From contig JAKQIY010000041.1 in NCBI GenBank assembly GCA_029561455.1, positions 248,001 to 312,000 on the forward strand: a stretch of 64,000 nt of DNA. Direction: 5' to 3'. The stretch is from a bacterium. GTDB taxonomy: Bacteria; Zhuqueibacterota; Zhuqueibacteria; Residuimicrobiales; Krinioviventaceae. How positions within the stretch are numbered: the stretch's first letter is position 1; each line of letters opens with the position of its first letter. Of the stretch, positions 9,383-18,423 are shown one piece after another. A program made the position numbers and the translations under genes. The notes beneath the pieces are model-generated. The model had not been told where the DNA came from. It saw nothing but the letters and a program-made list of their open reading frames with translations, and searched no databases.

Positions 9383-11839
9383 TTAAACAGCGTTACTGCT
9401 TTTTTTCCGGCTTTTCCTCCACATCGCATAACCGGTAGAGCCCAAAATAGCCAGTAAAATGATCAGGGTCACCAGGCTTATCCACAGACCCAGCTTGAAC
9501 GAAGCCGGGGCAAATTTAAATTCGATGGTATGGGAGCCGGGTTCCAGAAAGATGGAGCGTAAAACATAGTTGGTTTTATAGATATGGGTCTCGATGCCGT
9601 CTATATATGCCTTCCAGCCGGAAGGATAATAGATTTCACTCAACACCATGATCGCCGGTTTGTTGACCTGGGCGCTGATCGTAATGTGATGGATATCATA
9701 GTCGGTGATTGTGGCGGTCGTGTTACTGTCTACCGCGGCTACTGTAAAGGGCGGGTATTCTTCGAGAATAGCTACCTGGCCGGGATCAAAAGTTTCACTT
9801 TTCATGCGATCAAAAATACTGCGTCGTCCGGTCAGCACTTCTACCGTGTCGGCAAAAAACACCCGAGGCAGTACATTGAGGTTTTCATATACAAAAGCGC
9901 TGATCTTTTGACCGCCGTACATAACCGCATAACTGTACGCCATTTTATAATCCAGATCAGGAATCGGCGCGCCCAGCGATAGCAGGTATTTGACATTCAG
10001 CATGTTCAAAACGTTATTGGAAAGCGGTCCGCCATACAGGGTTTCTTCGAGGAACTCCTGGTAGATGCGCAGCTTGGCGGCGCTGTAACCGTTTATATTG
10101 CTGATAAAGTGATACATGTACCAGTTGGCGCTTTTGTCATCGCGGAGCGGCAGGATACGGTATAAACTTTTATCGGCTTTTAAAAATTTGGTGGTTGGCG
10201 TATCGGCAAAATAGGTTTTTTCATCTACCGCCGGCTGGGGTTGTATCAGCTTGAAATCAATAAACCACAGGTCGATGACCACCAGGGCGGTAAAAGCAAT
10301 GACAATAACCTGTGCGGACAATTTGTTTTTAAGGAACTGAAAAACCAGAACACTACCCAGTCCGGCAAGTAGCAGAGCTTTAAAGCTGTCGCCGGCGGCC
10401 ATTTCCCAGGCGCGCTCGCGCATGGCAATATCCATATTGTTGCTGCCGCTGGTGATCAAATCCATAAAAACATTTTTACCCAGCAAAACAAACAAGGCAA
10501 AAACGCCGATAACCCCCAGGAATATGGCCATATACCGTTTGAGAATTTTTTCCGGGGATTTTTGTTTTTTGGATGCTTCCGCTTTTTGGTGGTATTCCAG
10601 CAGAGCGTTCAGACCATATCCCGCTAAAATGACCATACAAATATCCAGCAGAATATGGATCATACTGGGAATACGGAATTTGTTAAAAAACGGCAATAGT
10701 TTGAACATGGGTGTATACAACAAGGGAAAATGCTTGCCGAAGGAAACCAGCAGGGAGATCAACGCTGTAGCGCCGAACAGCCAGGTAAAGCGGTCGCGGC
10801 GCAGAATAAACGCCAGCCCGGCCAGCAGCAGGATCAACACACTAAAATAAAGCGGGTAATCGGTGAACGGCATTTTTCCCCAATAGGTTTGGCCGCCGAA
10901 ACCCATAAAGGACGGAATAATGAAAGTGATCATTTCCAGCGGGTGGAACGACCAGTCCGTTGCGTAATTAAAATCCAGTCCGTCGCCGGCGGAAGCGCCG
11001 CGAATCGAATATCTTTGATAATCGAACACCGACACATAGAGGACTGAAGACAACAGTGCGCCAACGGCAATGACACCGAATAACAAACCGACGGGAGCGA
11101 GAATGTCGCCGATCTTTTTACTACGGCGATAATCAGTCACTATTTTAAAGAGTAAATAAATACCGAGCAAGAGATAGGTGTAATAACAAACCTGCACATG
11201 CGCCCGAATAAGCTGGTAGCCGATAGTCAGAGCCGTGAGGCTGAAATAAAACGCATTGCGTTTTTCAAATAGTCGTTCGGTCAATAAAAAGATCAGGGGG
11301 ATCAACATCAGGGACAGGAATTTGGTGTTATGCCCATAAGCGGTAAAAGCAATAAACTGCGGCATAAAAATGACCGCAAGCCCGGCAAACATGGCAACCA
11401 ACGGGGTTACCTTGTGATTGCGCAGCAGCAGGTACATCAGCACGGCGAACAATATATAATTGATCAGAATAAAAACAAAATTGGTATCCGGAATCAGCGG
11501 CTGCAAAACTTTAAGAATGGTTCTGACCGGCGAATCGATGATATTAATGCGCGGCGCGCTTAACAGGCTGGCATACGACGGCATACCACCAAAAATATAG
11601 GGGCACCAGAGCGGAAAGATATTCCGGTCAAAAGCGTCTTTGACAAACGGTTTAAAGGATTGCGATGTCATTTTGTCCGGCGAGAGCAGAACTTTGCCGT
11701 CAAACAGGATCGGGAAATAAAAGATCGCCAGCAATAGAAACGCCGCCAGCGCAGTTACCATCAGCGGATGACGCCGGAAAAAGTTTTCTTTACCGGCTGC
11801 GACCGGAGCGGTGGGTTTTTTCATCTTTTTATTAGCCAC
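9383..11839 (-). CDS. YfhO-family large polytopic membrane protein
   Basis: An 818-residue integral membrane protein resembling the YfhO family (bacterial glycosyltransferase-C-like membrane proteins implicated in envelope glycan or lipoteichoic acid glycosylation in Firmicutes). After a basic N-terminus it has a TM helix (MVTALAAFLLLAIFYFPILF), the early DKMTSQSFKPF loop, about a dozen further helices to residue 550, a soluble C-terminal domain (including YPSGWKAYIDG), and a final TM helix near 790. Start is GTG at 11839 with GAGAGGT upstream. It stands alone, 680 bp from the flippase gene, which points the other way. Activity in this lineage is inferred only from topology and family resemblance. 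Confidence 0.8.
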   Translation of the reverse strand: MANKKMKKPTAPVAAGKENFFRRHPLMVTALAAFLLLAIFYFPILFDGKVLLSPDKMTSQSFKPFVKDAFDRNIFPLWCPYIFGGMPSYASLLSAPRINIIDSPVRTILKVLQPLIPDTNFVFILINYILFAVLMYLLLRNHKVTPLVAMFAGLAVIFMPQFIAFTAYGHNTKFLSLMLIPLIFLLTERLFEKRNAFYFSLTALTIGYQLIRAHVQVCYYTYLLLGIYLLFKIVTDYRRSKKIGDILAPVGLLFGVIAVGALLSSVLYVSVFDYQRYSIRGASAGDGLDFNYATDWSFHPLEMITFIIPSFMGFGGQTYWGKMPFTDYPLYFSVLILLLAGLAFILRRDRFTWLFGATALISLLVSFGKHFPLLYTPMFKLLPFFNKFRIPSMIHILLDICMVILAGYGLNALLEYHQKAEASKKQKSPEKILKRYMAIFLGVIGVFALFVLLGKNVFMDLITSGSNNMDIAMRERAWEMAAGDSFKALLLAGLGSVLVFQFLKNKLSAQVIVIAFTALVVIDLWFIDFKLIQPQPAVDEKTYFADTPTTKFLKADKSLYRILPLRDDKSANWYMYHFISNINGYSAAKLRIYQEFLEETLYGGPLSNNVLNMLNVKYLLSLGAPIPDLDYKMAYSYAVMYGGQKISAFVYENLNVLPRVFFADTVEVLTGRRSIFDRMKSETFDPGQVAILEEYPPFTVAAVDSNTTATITDYDIHHITISAQVNKPAIMVLSEIYYPSGWKAYIDGIETHIYKTNYVLRSIFLEPGSHTIEFKFAPASFKLGLWISLVTLIILLAILGSTGYAMWRKSRKKSSNAV

Positions 11840-12519
11840 ATTGACCTCTCTTGTTCAGGTTGTTATAACAGTTAAAAAATTTATTACCGGTTGCACCGGC
11901 GTTAACCGAAATGACATGGGGGAATAGAATATAATTATATTTTGAAAAAAAGAAAACAGAATATCGGTCTTTTTCCGGATTTATCGCAACAGGCATAAGG
12001 GTTGAAAGAACAATACCGGTTGTGAAACAATAACTTTTTTTATGACATTTCCTTGGAGAAAGTATAAGAATTTTATTTATCTTACTCAACTGTTTTTAAT
12101 GCTTTTTTGCCTGGGATGAAAATCATTTAGAAAAAAATAACTATCAATATCTATAAACTTTCAAATCATATATTGATTAAAAGATGACTAATTATAACCA
12201 CTATAATAACAGTCGTTTAAAAAATTTCTCTACGATTTTTACGACTCTGCGATGAAATGAAAAGAAAAAAACCGCCGAGAACGCTGTGATCGCAGAGGAG
12301 AAGGGGTATTATTGTTCCAGGTTTTTTTATTAATAAATTATGTTAACACTATTAGTGTTCTTTTTCCCCTTTTTTTTAATGGGGCAATCAATAAATGCAC
12401 CTGCTAAAAATCAGAGTCAACAAGTAATAAATTTTTATTGGGAAAAATAATCTCGCTTTTTAATTTTAAAAAGCTAAAAAATTTCTTATCTTACAGGAAA
12501 TTATTCAGGAGTTATTTGT
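11840..12519. other. Gene-free divergent intergenic region with CTCTGCG-type repeat
   Basis: 680 bp between divergently transcribed membrane-protein genes. It is AT-rich. At 12245-12297 there is a 9-bp inverted repeat CTCTGCGAT/ATCGCAGAG flanking an A-rich stretch and ACCGCCGAGAACGC, which resembles the repeat at 48582-48640. Promoters for both genes must lie here, but I could not fix a convincing -35/-10 pair. Confidence 0.5.
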
Positions 12520-14004
12520 TTGCAAACACCATTTCAGTACGATAAAGTATCCAGGAAAAAATATTTTTGGGATACCCTGCAATTAGGCTCAGGCACGGCG
12601 ATTTCGCAACTGATATTGATCTTTTCCATACCGGTGTTGTCGCGTATTTACACCCCGGATGATTTTGGTATTGCCGCCTTGTTCAGTTCGATTGTAATGA
12701 TTTTATCAGGCATTTCCGCATTGCGGTATGAACTGGCTATCTTGCTGCCGGAAGATGAAAATGACGGCTATATTATATTTATCATGCAATCGCTCATCAC
12801 CCTGGTTTTTGGCGTGATCTGCGGCGTTATTTTTTGGCTGGGTAAAGCGCCCATCGCTCACTGGTTAAAAGCCCCGGAGATTGAACCTTATTTATGGCTG
12901 AGCAGTCCGGCCATTATTTTTTTTGGATTATTGAACGGCCTGAATTTATGGAACAGCCGGTTAAAAAAGTATCGGCTGATATCTGCCGGCAAAGTAGCCG
13001 GCAGCGGCGCTACCGCCGGTATTCAATTATTGTTTGGAATACTCGGCTCCGTTTCCCCGGCGGGATTGATCAACGGCACGATCTGGGGCAAGGTTGCCGA
13101 ATGTCTCACCCAGTGTTTTCCGTTGTTGGATAAGCAACAGCGCTTTCGTAAAAAAATGACCTGGCGGGATATGCGGGCACTGGCGGCAAGATATAACAAA
13201 TTTCCCAAATTCTATTGCCCTTCCACGCTGATCAACAATTTATCCTGGAACATCCCCGGATTCTTTTTAAATTATTACTTTTCCCCGGCAATTGTCGGTT
13301 TTTATGCGCAGGGTGACCGGCTGATCCGTACACCCATGAATATGATCAGTCAAACCATATCACAGGTATTTTTTCAGCGCGGCGCGGAAGCCCATCGCAA
13401 CGGCACTATGCACATATTATTCATCGAAACCGTGCAAATGCTCACCAGGATGGGATTGTTGCCGATTTTAGTATTGACCGTTGCGGGTAAAGAATTGTTC
13501 AGCGTCATTCTCGGCAGCCAGTGGGCAATTGCCGGAGTTTATGCCCAAATCCTGGCCCTGTTTACCTTTTTCCGCTTTTTGTCTTCCCCCATGACCCACA
13601 TTTTCAGTATTGTGGAAAAGCAGGAAAATTCTTTAAAATTCAACATCATCAACCTGGTTATTCGCATATTTGCCCTGGCGCTGGGCGGAATTATGCAAAA
13701 CCCGATCATTACGCTGCTGTTATTTTCCATCTCAGGAACTCTTACTTATGGCTGGTTACTGATCTGGCTGGGCAGAGACGCCGGAGTAAGGTTGAAACGT
13801 TTGCTGCAAGAGTTTGTAAGATTTGACTTGGTAGTTACTTTTTTTCTAAGCGGGCTGGTTTTGTTTCTCAAGTTGTCGGGCTGGTGTAACGAGTTTGTAC
13901 TGGTCGTAGTGTGCGCTTTGGTCATAGGACTGTATTATCTCTATTTATTGCTACGTTATAAAAGTTTGTTAAGCTCCGGTCATAATGTTCAAAACGAAAA
14001 GTAA
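12520..14004 (+). CDS. Polysaccharide/O-antigen flippase (Wzx-like, MOP superfamily)
   Basis: A 494-residue inner-membrane protein with about 12-14 hydrophobic helices and the N-terminal flippase pattern GSGTAISQLILIFSIPVLSRIYTPDDFG, typical of Wzx/RfbX-type translocases that move undecaprenyl-linked sugar repeat units across the inner membrane. The start is TTG at 12520 with CAGGAG eight bases upstream; no better ATG lies nearby. It is followed 21 bp later by a polysaccharide pyruvyl transferase, forming a two-gene unit convergent with a glycosyltransferase operon. No Wzy polymerase or Wzz was seen in the window, so the glycan it serves is unknown. Confidence 0.88.
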   Translation: MQTPFQYDKVSRKKYFWDTLQLGSGTAISQLILIFSIPVLSRIYTPDDFGIAALFSSIVMILSGISALRYELAILLPEDENDGYIIFIMQSLITLVFGVICGVIFWLGKAPIAHWLKAPEIEPYLWLSSPAIIFFGLLNGLNLWNSRLKKYRLISAGKVAGSGATAGIQLLFGILGSVSPAGLINGTIWGKVAECLTQCFPLLDKQQRFRKKMTWRDMRALAARYNKFPKFYCPSTLINNLSWNIPGFFLNYYFSPAIVGFYAQGDRLIRTPMNMISQTISQVFFQRGAEAHRNGTMHILFIETVQMLTRMGLLPILVLTVAGKELFSVILGSQWAIAGVYAQILALFTFFRFLSSPMTHIFSIVEKQENSLKFNIINLVIRIFALALGGIMQNPIITLLLFSISGTLTYGWLLIWLGRDAGVRLKRLLQEFVRFDLVVTFFLSGLVLFLKLSGWCNEFVLVVVCALVIGLYYLYLLLRYKSLLSSGHNVQNEK

Positions 14005-14025
14005 GAATTTATTTTCAGGATGAAT

Positions 14026-15246
14026 ATGAAAACAAAAATAACCCTGGTTGGCGCGCGTCTGTCGCTTAATTTTGGCGGGCCCTCTTTGCTGGCGGCTACC
14101 AAAACCGTGCTCGATGCGTATTTTGATAACGCCGAATACACGCTGATCATTCCTTACAAAACCATAGCACTCGACCAGCAACTTGCTCCTCAGTATGGAG
14201 TATCGGTTCTGCCGTTCCGTCCCAAAATCTGGACGATTCCAATGGTAATAGTAAAACGCTGGTTACGGCTGCTGGCAGGTCCGGCGGATCAAAAGGCAAT
14301 TATCCGTAACCTGGCGGCTGCCGATGTGGTTATCGATATTTGGGGCATCATGCATGCCGATTCGCTGCACAATACCTTTATGTTCCGGCTGTTGGTTGGC
14401 CTGCATTTGTGGATGGCAAAATTCCTCGGTAAACCGGTCATCAAGTACACCACCGCCCTGGGGCCATTTGAGCAAAAGTGGAACCGGTTGTTTGCCCGCT
14501 TTTACCTGGGCAGGAACACCGATCTTGTACTGGTGCGCGACAATACCAGCTTTGCCAGCCTGGAAAAATTACAACTCGGCACCCCGGCTTTTGTTATTCC
14601 CGATACGGCTTTTTTATTGCCGGCGCAGGACAGCGCCATATCTGCAGAAATAGCGCAGACAAGCCGCAACAAACCGGTGGTTTGCCTGTCCGTCAGTTAC
14701 CAGGCGCGCAACCGGGAAAAATCGGCCGGAGCATATACCGCGTCGATGGCTCATCTGATCCGCCATATCACAACGGACTACCAGGCACAAGTGGTTTTGT
14801 TGCCCAATGAATTATCTTCCAGCCCGGACGATGATATTAAAGTCGGCCGGCACATTCTGGAACAGCTTGGCGAAACCGATTGCCGGCTGATCGATACAGA
14901 AAAACTGACCGCCGCAGAGATCAAGGGCATTATCCGCGAGTGCAGCCTGGTTGTGGCGGCTCGCTACCATACCATCGTCGCCGCGTTATCGCTGGGAATT
15001 CCCACCCTGGCGATTGCCTGGCATCATAAATACCGCGAAGTTTTGGGATTGTTTGCCCAGGAAGAGTGGTTGTGTAATATCGATGAATTAAGCGATACGG
15101 ATTTGACGGCCAGGTTTGACGCCCTGTGGCAGCAGCAGGAAAAAAGCCGCGTCAAGATTGCTCATTACCTGCCGCAGGTTAAAGAAAGTATCATGCAGGG
15201 CGGACAATTGGTACAGGAGCTTTTGAATAAATCGGCGCGGCGCTGA
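14026..15246 (+). CDS. Polysaccharide pyruvyl transferase family protein
   Basis: About 406 residues, matching the WcaK/CsaB-type polysaccharide pyruvyl transferase fold. These enzymes add ketal-linked pyruvate from PEP to glycan residues, or belong to related glycan-modifying activities. Supporting segments are an N-terminal Rossmann-like start (ITLVGARLSLNFGG), DVVIDIWGI, a central VRDNTSFASLEKLQLG stretch (family members carry R-x-x-S at this place) and the C-terminal VAARYHTIVAALSLGIPTLAIAWHHKY signature. I prefer ATG 14026 because the AGGA sequence touches the earlier ATG at 14020. Acceptor glycan is unknown. Confidence 0.85.
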   Translation: MKTKITLVGARLSLNFGGPSLLAATKTVLDAYFDNAEYTLIIPYKTIALDQQLAPQYGVSVLPFRPKIWTIPMVIVKRWLRLLAGPADQKAIIRNLAAADVVIDIWGIMHADSLHNTFMFRLLVGLHLWMAKFLGKPVIKYTTALGPFEQKWNRLFARFYLGRNTDLVLVRDNTSFASLEKLQLGTPAFVIPDTAFLLPAQDSAISAEIAQTSRNKPVVCLSVSYQARNREKSAGAYTASMAHLIRHITTDYQAQVVLLPNELSSSPDDDIKVGRHILEQLGETDCRLIDTEKLTAAEIKGIIRECSLVVAARYHTIVAALSLGIPTLAIAWHHKYREVLGLFAQEEWLCNIDELSDTDLTARFDALWQQQEKSRVKIAHYLPQVKESIMQGGQLVQELLNKSARR

Positions 15247-15260
15247 CAACCGGTTAATGA

Positions 15261-16592
15261 TCACAATTTTTTCATTACGGAAGCAAGAATATTCGCCAGT
15301 TCGCCGGTGAGCACGCGGCGTTCAAAGCGGTCATGCTTTGTGGTGTTCCATGAGACAGCCCCCCCGGCGCAGGCGGCAACCATAGCTGCCAGGGCTTGTT
15401 TAATTTCTTCCACCCGCTTGGGATGCGCTATCAGTCCCAGCTTGTATTGTCTGATCAAATCGGCGGCATTACCCTCCGGCGCTAACGCCAGAATCGGCAG
15501 CCCGGCGCCAATATATTCAAACAGCTTGCCGGTTAAAATACCGGCATTCTCCGGGGCGTCGTCGATGATGAGCAGAGCTATATTGCTGCCAAGGAGATGT
15601 TGTAAACTTGCGGTATGAGTGACGTAGGGGACGCGCTCGATGATGCTGTTGACAGGTGATTCCTGCATTCGCCTGATAATCGCCTCACCGATTCTGCCGA
15701 CAAATAACAGCCTTATTTTATTCAACAGGGGAGAGTCTTCCTTGTGCAATTCTTCCAGGGCGCGCAAAAGGTATTCAGGGTTACGGTTGCCATACAGCGA
15801 CCCGGAATAAATGATGGTTATTTTATCGTGTTTGGGGGCGGGAGTTACCCCGGCAAAATCCTCAGCATCATAGCCGTTATACAGCAACTGCCAGCGATCA
15901 TCGCGGTAACGCGGATTTCTGCTCAACAGGTCTTCTTTAACGCCGGGAGTTACACTGAGCAGCCGTGAAGCGCGGGCCAAAACAGCGGCTTCCATGCGCC
16001 GTTCCAGGGTGCGCGACAGTTTGGGCCGCCACTGGGGAGTAGACAGCCAGCCGATCCACGAATCGCGAAAATCGGCTACCCAGGGAATACCGTACAGTTT
16101 ATGCAGAGACAAGCCAATCAGGTGGGTGGTATAGGGCGGCGCAGTGGAGAGGATGACGTCGATATTTTCAGAGGCAATGATCTTTTTGCCCATATCAACA
16201 GCAAACGGCAGCCAGCCGATACGGGCATCCGGAACAAATAAAGCCGAACGCACCCATTCTGCAACCCGTTCCGATAATTTGTGTTTATCCTGCTCGTCCA
16301 GTGTCAACGTGGCAATATCGGTGGATTCGTTTGCCTGCCGGCCGGTGAATTTGCGGTACAACCGGTAAGGTTCTATGATGCGGGAGCGATAAATATGCAC
16401 ATTGTTGGGAATTTCCTGCAGCAGGGTTTGATCGTAGGCGGGATAATCGGCATTGGCGGCGGTGAGCACTACCGGTTCCCAGCCGAACTCGCGCAGGTAT
16501 TTGACAAATTTCAGGGGACGCTGCACCCCGGAGCCGCCGGAAGGCGGGAAATAATAGGTAATAAGTAAAACCTTGTGTCGCTTGCCGGTCAT
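15261..16592 (-). CDS. Glycosyltransferase family 4 protein
   Basis: A 443-residue GT-B fold glycosyltransferase. The N-terminal acceptor domain opens VLLITYYFPPSGGSGVQRPLKF with the Gly-rich loop used by GT4 enzymes; the donor domain has ITIIYSGSLYGNRNPEYLL, LLFVGRIGE and a C-terminal KLFEYIGAGLPILALAPEG with the E-x7-E-like region for the nucleotide sugar. It is the last gene of the minus-strand TPR-DUF4292-GT2-GT4 set, 44 bp downstream of the GT2 gene, and is convergent with the pyruvyl transferase gene (14 bp between stops). Probable role is surface polysaccharide or glycolipid assembly; sugar specificity is unknown. Confidence 0.9.
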   Translation of the reverse strand: MTGKRHKVLLITYYFPPSGGSGVQRPLKFVKYLREFGWEPVVLTAANADYPAYDQTLLQEIPNNVHIYRSRIIEPYRLYRKFTGRQANESTDIATLTLDEQDKHKLSERVAEWVRSALFVPDARIGWLPFAVDMGKKIIASENIDVILSTAPPYTTHLIGLSLHKLYGIPWVADFRDSWIGWLSTPQWRPKLSRTLERRMEAAVLARASRLLSVTPGVKEDLLSRNPRYRDDRWQLLYNGYDAEDFAGVTPAPKHDKITIIYSGSLYGNRNPEYLLRALEELHKEDSPLLNKIRLLFVGRIGEAIIRRMQESPVNSIIERVPYVTHTASLQHLLGSNIALLIIDDAPENAGILTGKLFEYIGAGLPILALAPEGNAADLIRQYKLGLIAHPKRVEEIKQALAAMVAACAGGAVSWNTTKHDRFERRVLTGELANILASVMKKL

Positions 16593-16636
16593 GTCGGGTT
16601 GTTCCGGTTAGGGTTTTGAATTACGGTGAAGAGTGA

Positions 16637-17632
16637 TCATTTATTATCTGACGGCGGTTGATCCCACCCCAGTTTGCTTTTGATCTGGTAGGTATCGTTT
16701 TCATGGCGGACGGAGATGATCATTTCGCCGATCAGTCCCAGGGAGAAAAACTGCATACCGACGATGATGAGCAGCACGCCCAGGAACAGCAATGGGCGGT
16801 TGCTGAGGTACTGGTGCAGGAATAGCCGCTGGATGACCAGAACCAGGGAAATAACCGCGCCGGCCAGAAAGGTTAATACTCCAAAGCCGCCGAAAAAATG
16901 CAGGGGCCGTTTTTTGTATTTGGTCAAAAAAGTAACGGTCAGCAGGTCAAACGCGCCGCGGGTAAAACGCGCCATGCCGAATTTCGATTGCCCGTGTTTG
17001 CGCTGATGATGTTTAACCGGCATTTCCGTTACCCGAAAGCCGTTATGATGCGCCAGCACCGGCAGGTAGCGGTGCATTTCGCCATAAACCTGAAAACTTT
17101 TCACCACATCGCTGCGATAGGCTTTCAGTCCGCAATTAAAATCATGCAGCCGTATACCGCTAAATAACGAGGTAAAATAATTATATATTTTTGAAGTATT
17201 GCGTTTGATAAAGGGGTCATGGCGAACCTTTTTCCAACCCGAAACCAGGTCGTAGCCCTGTTCGAGTTTGGCAATGAGATGTGGAATCTCTTCGGGGTCG
17301 TCCTGCAAATCGGCGTCCATGGTTACCACAAACCGGCCCGCGGCATGTTCGAATCCCGCCGCCAGCGCCGCAGATTTACCGTAATTTTTGCGGAATTGCA
17401 GCATTTTTACCTGGGGATTACCGGCTGCCAGGCGGTGAATGACGGCTGCGGACTGATCGGTAGAGCCGTCATCGACAAATATGAGCTCAAAGCTATACCC
17501 CGCGTTGTGCATTACACCGGCAATTTTATCATGCAGTTCCTGCAACGATTGCTCTTCATTCAGCAGCGGGACTATAATGGAAATGTCGACAGGTCTTGTG
17601 CTCAGGCTTTCGGACATGTATTCGTTACCCAT
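16637..17632 (-). CDS. Polyprenyl-phosphate glycosyltransferase (GT2, DPM1/GtrB/ArnC-like)
   Basis: A 331-residue membrane-bound family 2 glycosyltransferase. The GT-A domain has SIIVPLLNEEQSL, FVDDGSTDQSA and the metal-binding DADLQDDPEEI motif (DxD region), then HHQRKHGQSKFG, and ends in two C-terminal TM helices (about 245-270 and 285-310). This architecture belongs to enzymes that transfer a sugar from a nucleotide donor to undecaprenyl or dolichyl phosphate. The ATG lies two bases after the stop of the DUF4292 gene, so translation is coupled. A second ATG five codons later is possible. It likely supplies lipid-linked sugar for the adjacent glycan genes. Confidence 0.92.
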   Translation of the reverse strand: MGNEYMSESLSTRPVDISIIVPLLNEEQSLQELHDKIAGVMHNAGYSFELIFVDDGSTDQSAAVIHRLAAGNPQVKMLQFRKNYGKSAALAAGFEHAAGRFVVTMDADLQDDPEEIPHLIAKLEQGYDLVSGWKKVRHDPFIKRNTSKIYNYFTSLFSGIRLHDFNCGLKAYRSDVVKSFQVYGEMHRYLPVLAHHNGFRVTEMPVKHHQRKHGQSKFGMARFTRGAFDLLTVTFLTKYKKRPLHFFGGFGVLTFLAGAVISLVLVIQRLFLHQYLSNRPLLFLGVLLIIVGMQFFSLGLIGEMIISVRHENDTYQIKSKLGWDQPPSDNK

Positions 17633-17634
17633 TT

Positions 17635-18423
17635 TTATAAATTTACTTTTAAAGCGCTATCGGGAATTTTGATATAAAAATCATTTCCGGACAGCTTTTT
17701 GTTTATTTTCAACTGCGTGTAAAAAAGCGATAATGATTCTTTGGCCAGAGGTCTTTGCAACCTGATCGTATGCGGAATGGTAACGCCATTGATCTTTTTA
17801 AAACGGCCATATTCGTGAACAGCCACCAAACGGGACTGCGGATCACGGATTTCCAGCTTTTTCACCAAGCCGTTTCCCCGCTCCAGGTAATAGGTGCAGG
17901 CGAGCGAGTCGATCATTCCTGTTATTATGATATTATCGCCTTCATGGTGCATGTTCGGATCCCGCATGTTGGGCAGAATTTCCGCTCCGGCGCATAATTG
18001 CATCAACTTGTCAAAAGTGATCTCGATGTCGAATAATGGCGCTTTGTGTAATGAATCCACCGCGCCGGTATAGCAGATATTTTCCATAGGGGCATAAATA
18101 AAATAATTTTGCCGGTCGGCGAAAAAGATGCCCACATCCAGGCCCAGCGCAGCTTCAATTTTAAAATAAAGGGAATCGGGACGTTTCATTTTTACGCGGG
18201 TTTCAGCGCTGTACGATTGCCCGGCGGACTGAACTGTCAATTGCGCCTGGCCTTCCAGCGTTTCAAGATGACTGAAATTGGTGCGGGATATTTTATAAAC
18301 GGTAACCCAGTTTAACTCACTATCCGACAGGTGCGGTTTGTTTGATACTCCGGCGCAGTCAAATAATACAAAAAGCGGTAAAAGGAGTAATAATACCAGG
18401 GGCTTTTTTTTTTCAACCGTCAT
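17635..18423 (-). CDS. DUF4292-type LolA/LolB-fold lipoprotein
   Basis: A 262-residue predicted lipoprotein (hydrophobic stretch ending LFDCAG). The body matches the DUF4292 pattern: LETLEGQAQLTVQSAGQSYSAETRVKMKRPDSLYFKIEAALGLDVG, which reads like an outer-membrane lipoprotein-carrier (LolA/LolB-like) half-barrel, with later strands ending IPHTIRLQRPL. It overlaps the upstream TPR lipoprotein gene by four bases and the GT2 gene follows by two. In other lineages this domain often accompanies TPR lipoproteins. A role in moving lipids or lipoproteins to the outer membrane is inference; no function is proven for the family as far as I know. Confidence 0.78.
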   Translation of the reverse strand: MTVEKKKPLVLLLLLPLFVLFDCAGVSNKPHLSDSELNWVTVYKISRTNFSHLETLEGQAQLTVQSAGQSYSAETRVKMKRPDSLYFKIEAALGLDVGIFFADRQNYFIYAPMENICYTGAVDSLHKAPLFDIEITFDKLMQLCAGAEILPNMRDPNMHHEGDNIIITGMIDSLACTYYLERGNGLVKKLEIRDPQSRLVAVHEYGRFKKINGVTIPHTIRLQRPLAKESLSLFYTQLKINKKLSGNDFYIKIPDSALKVNL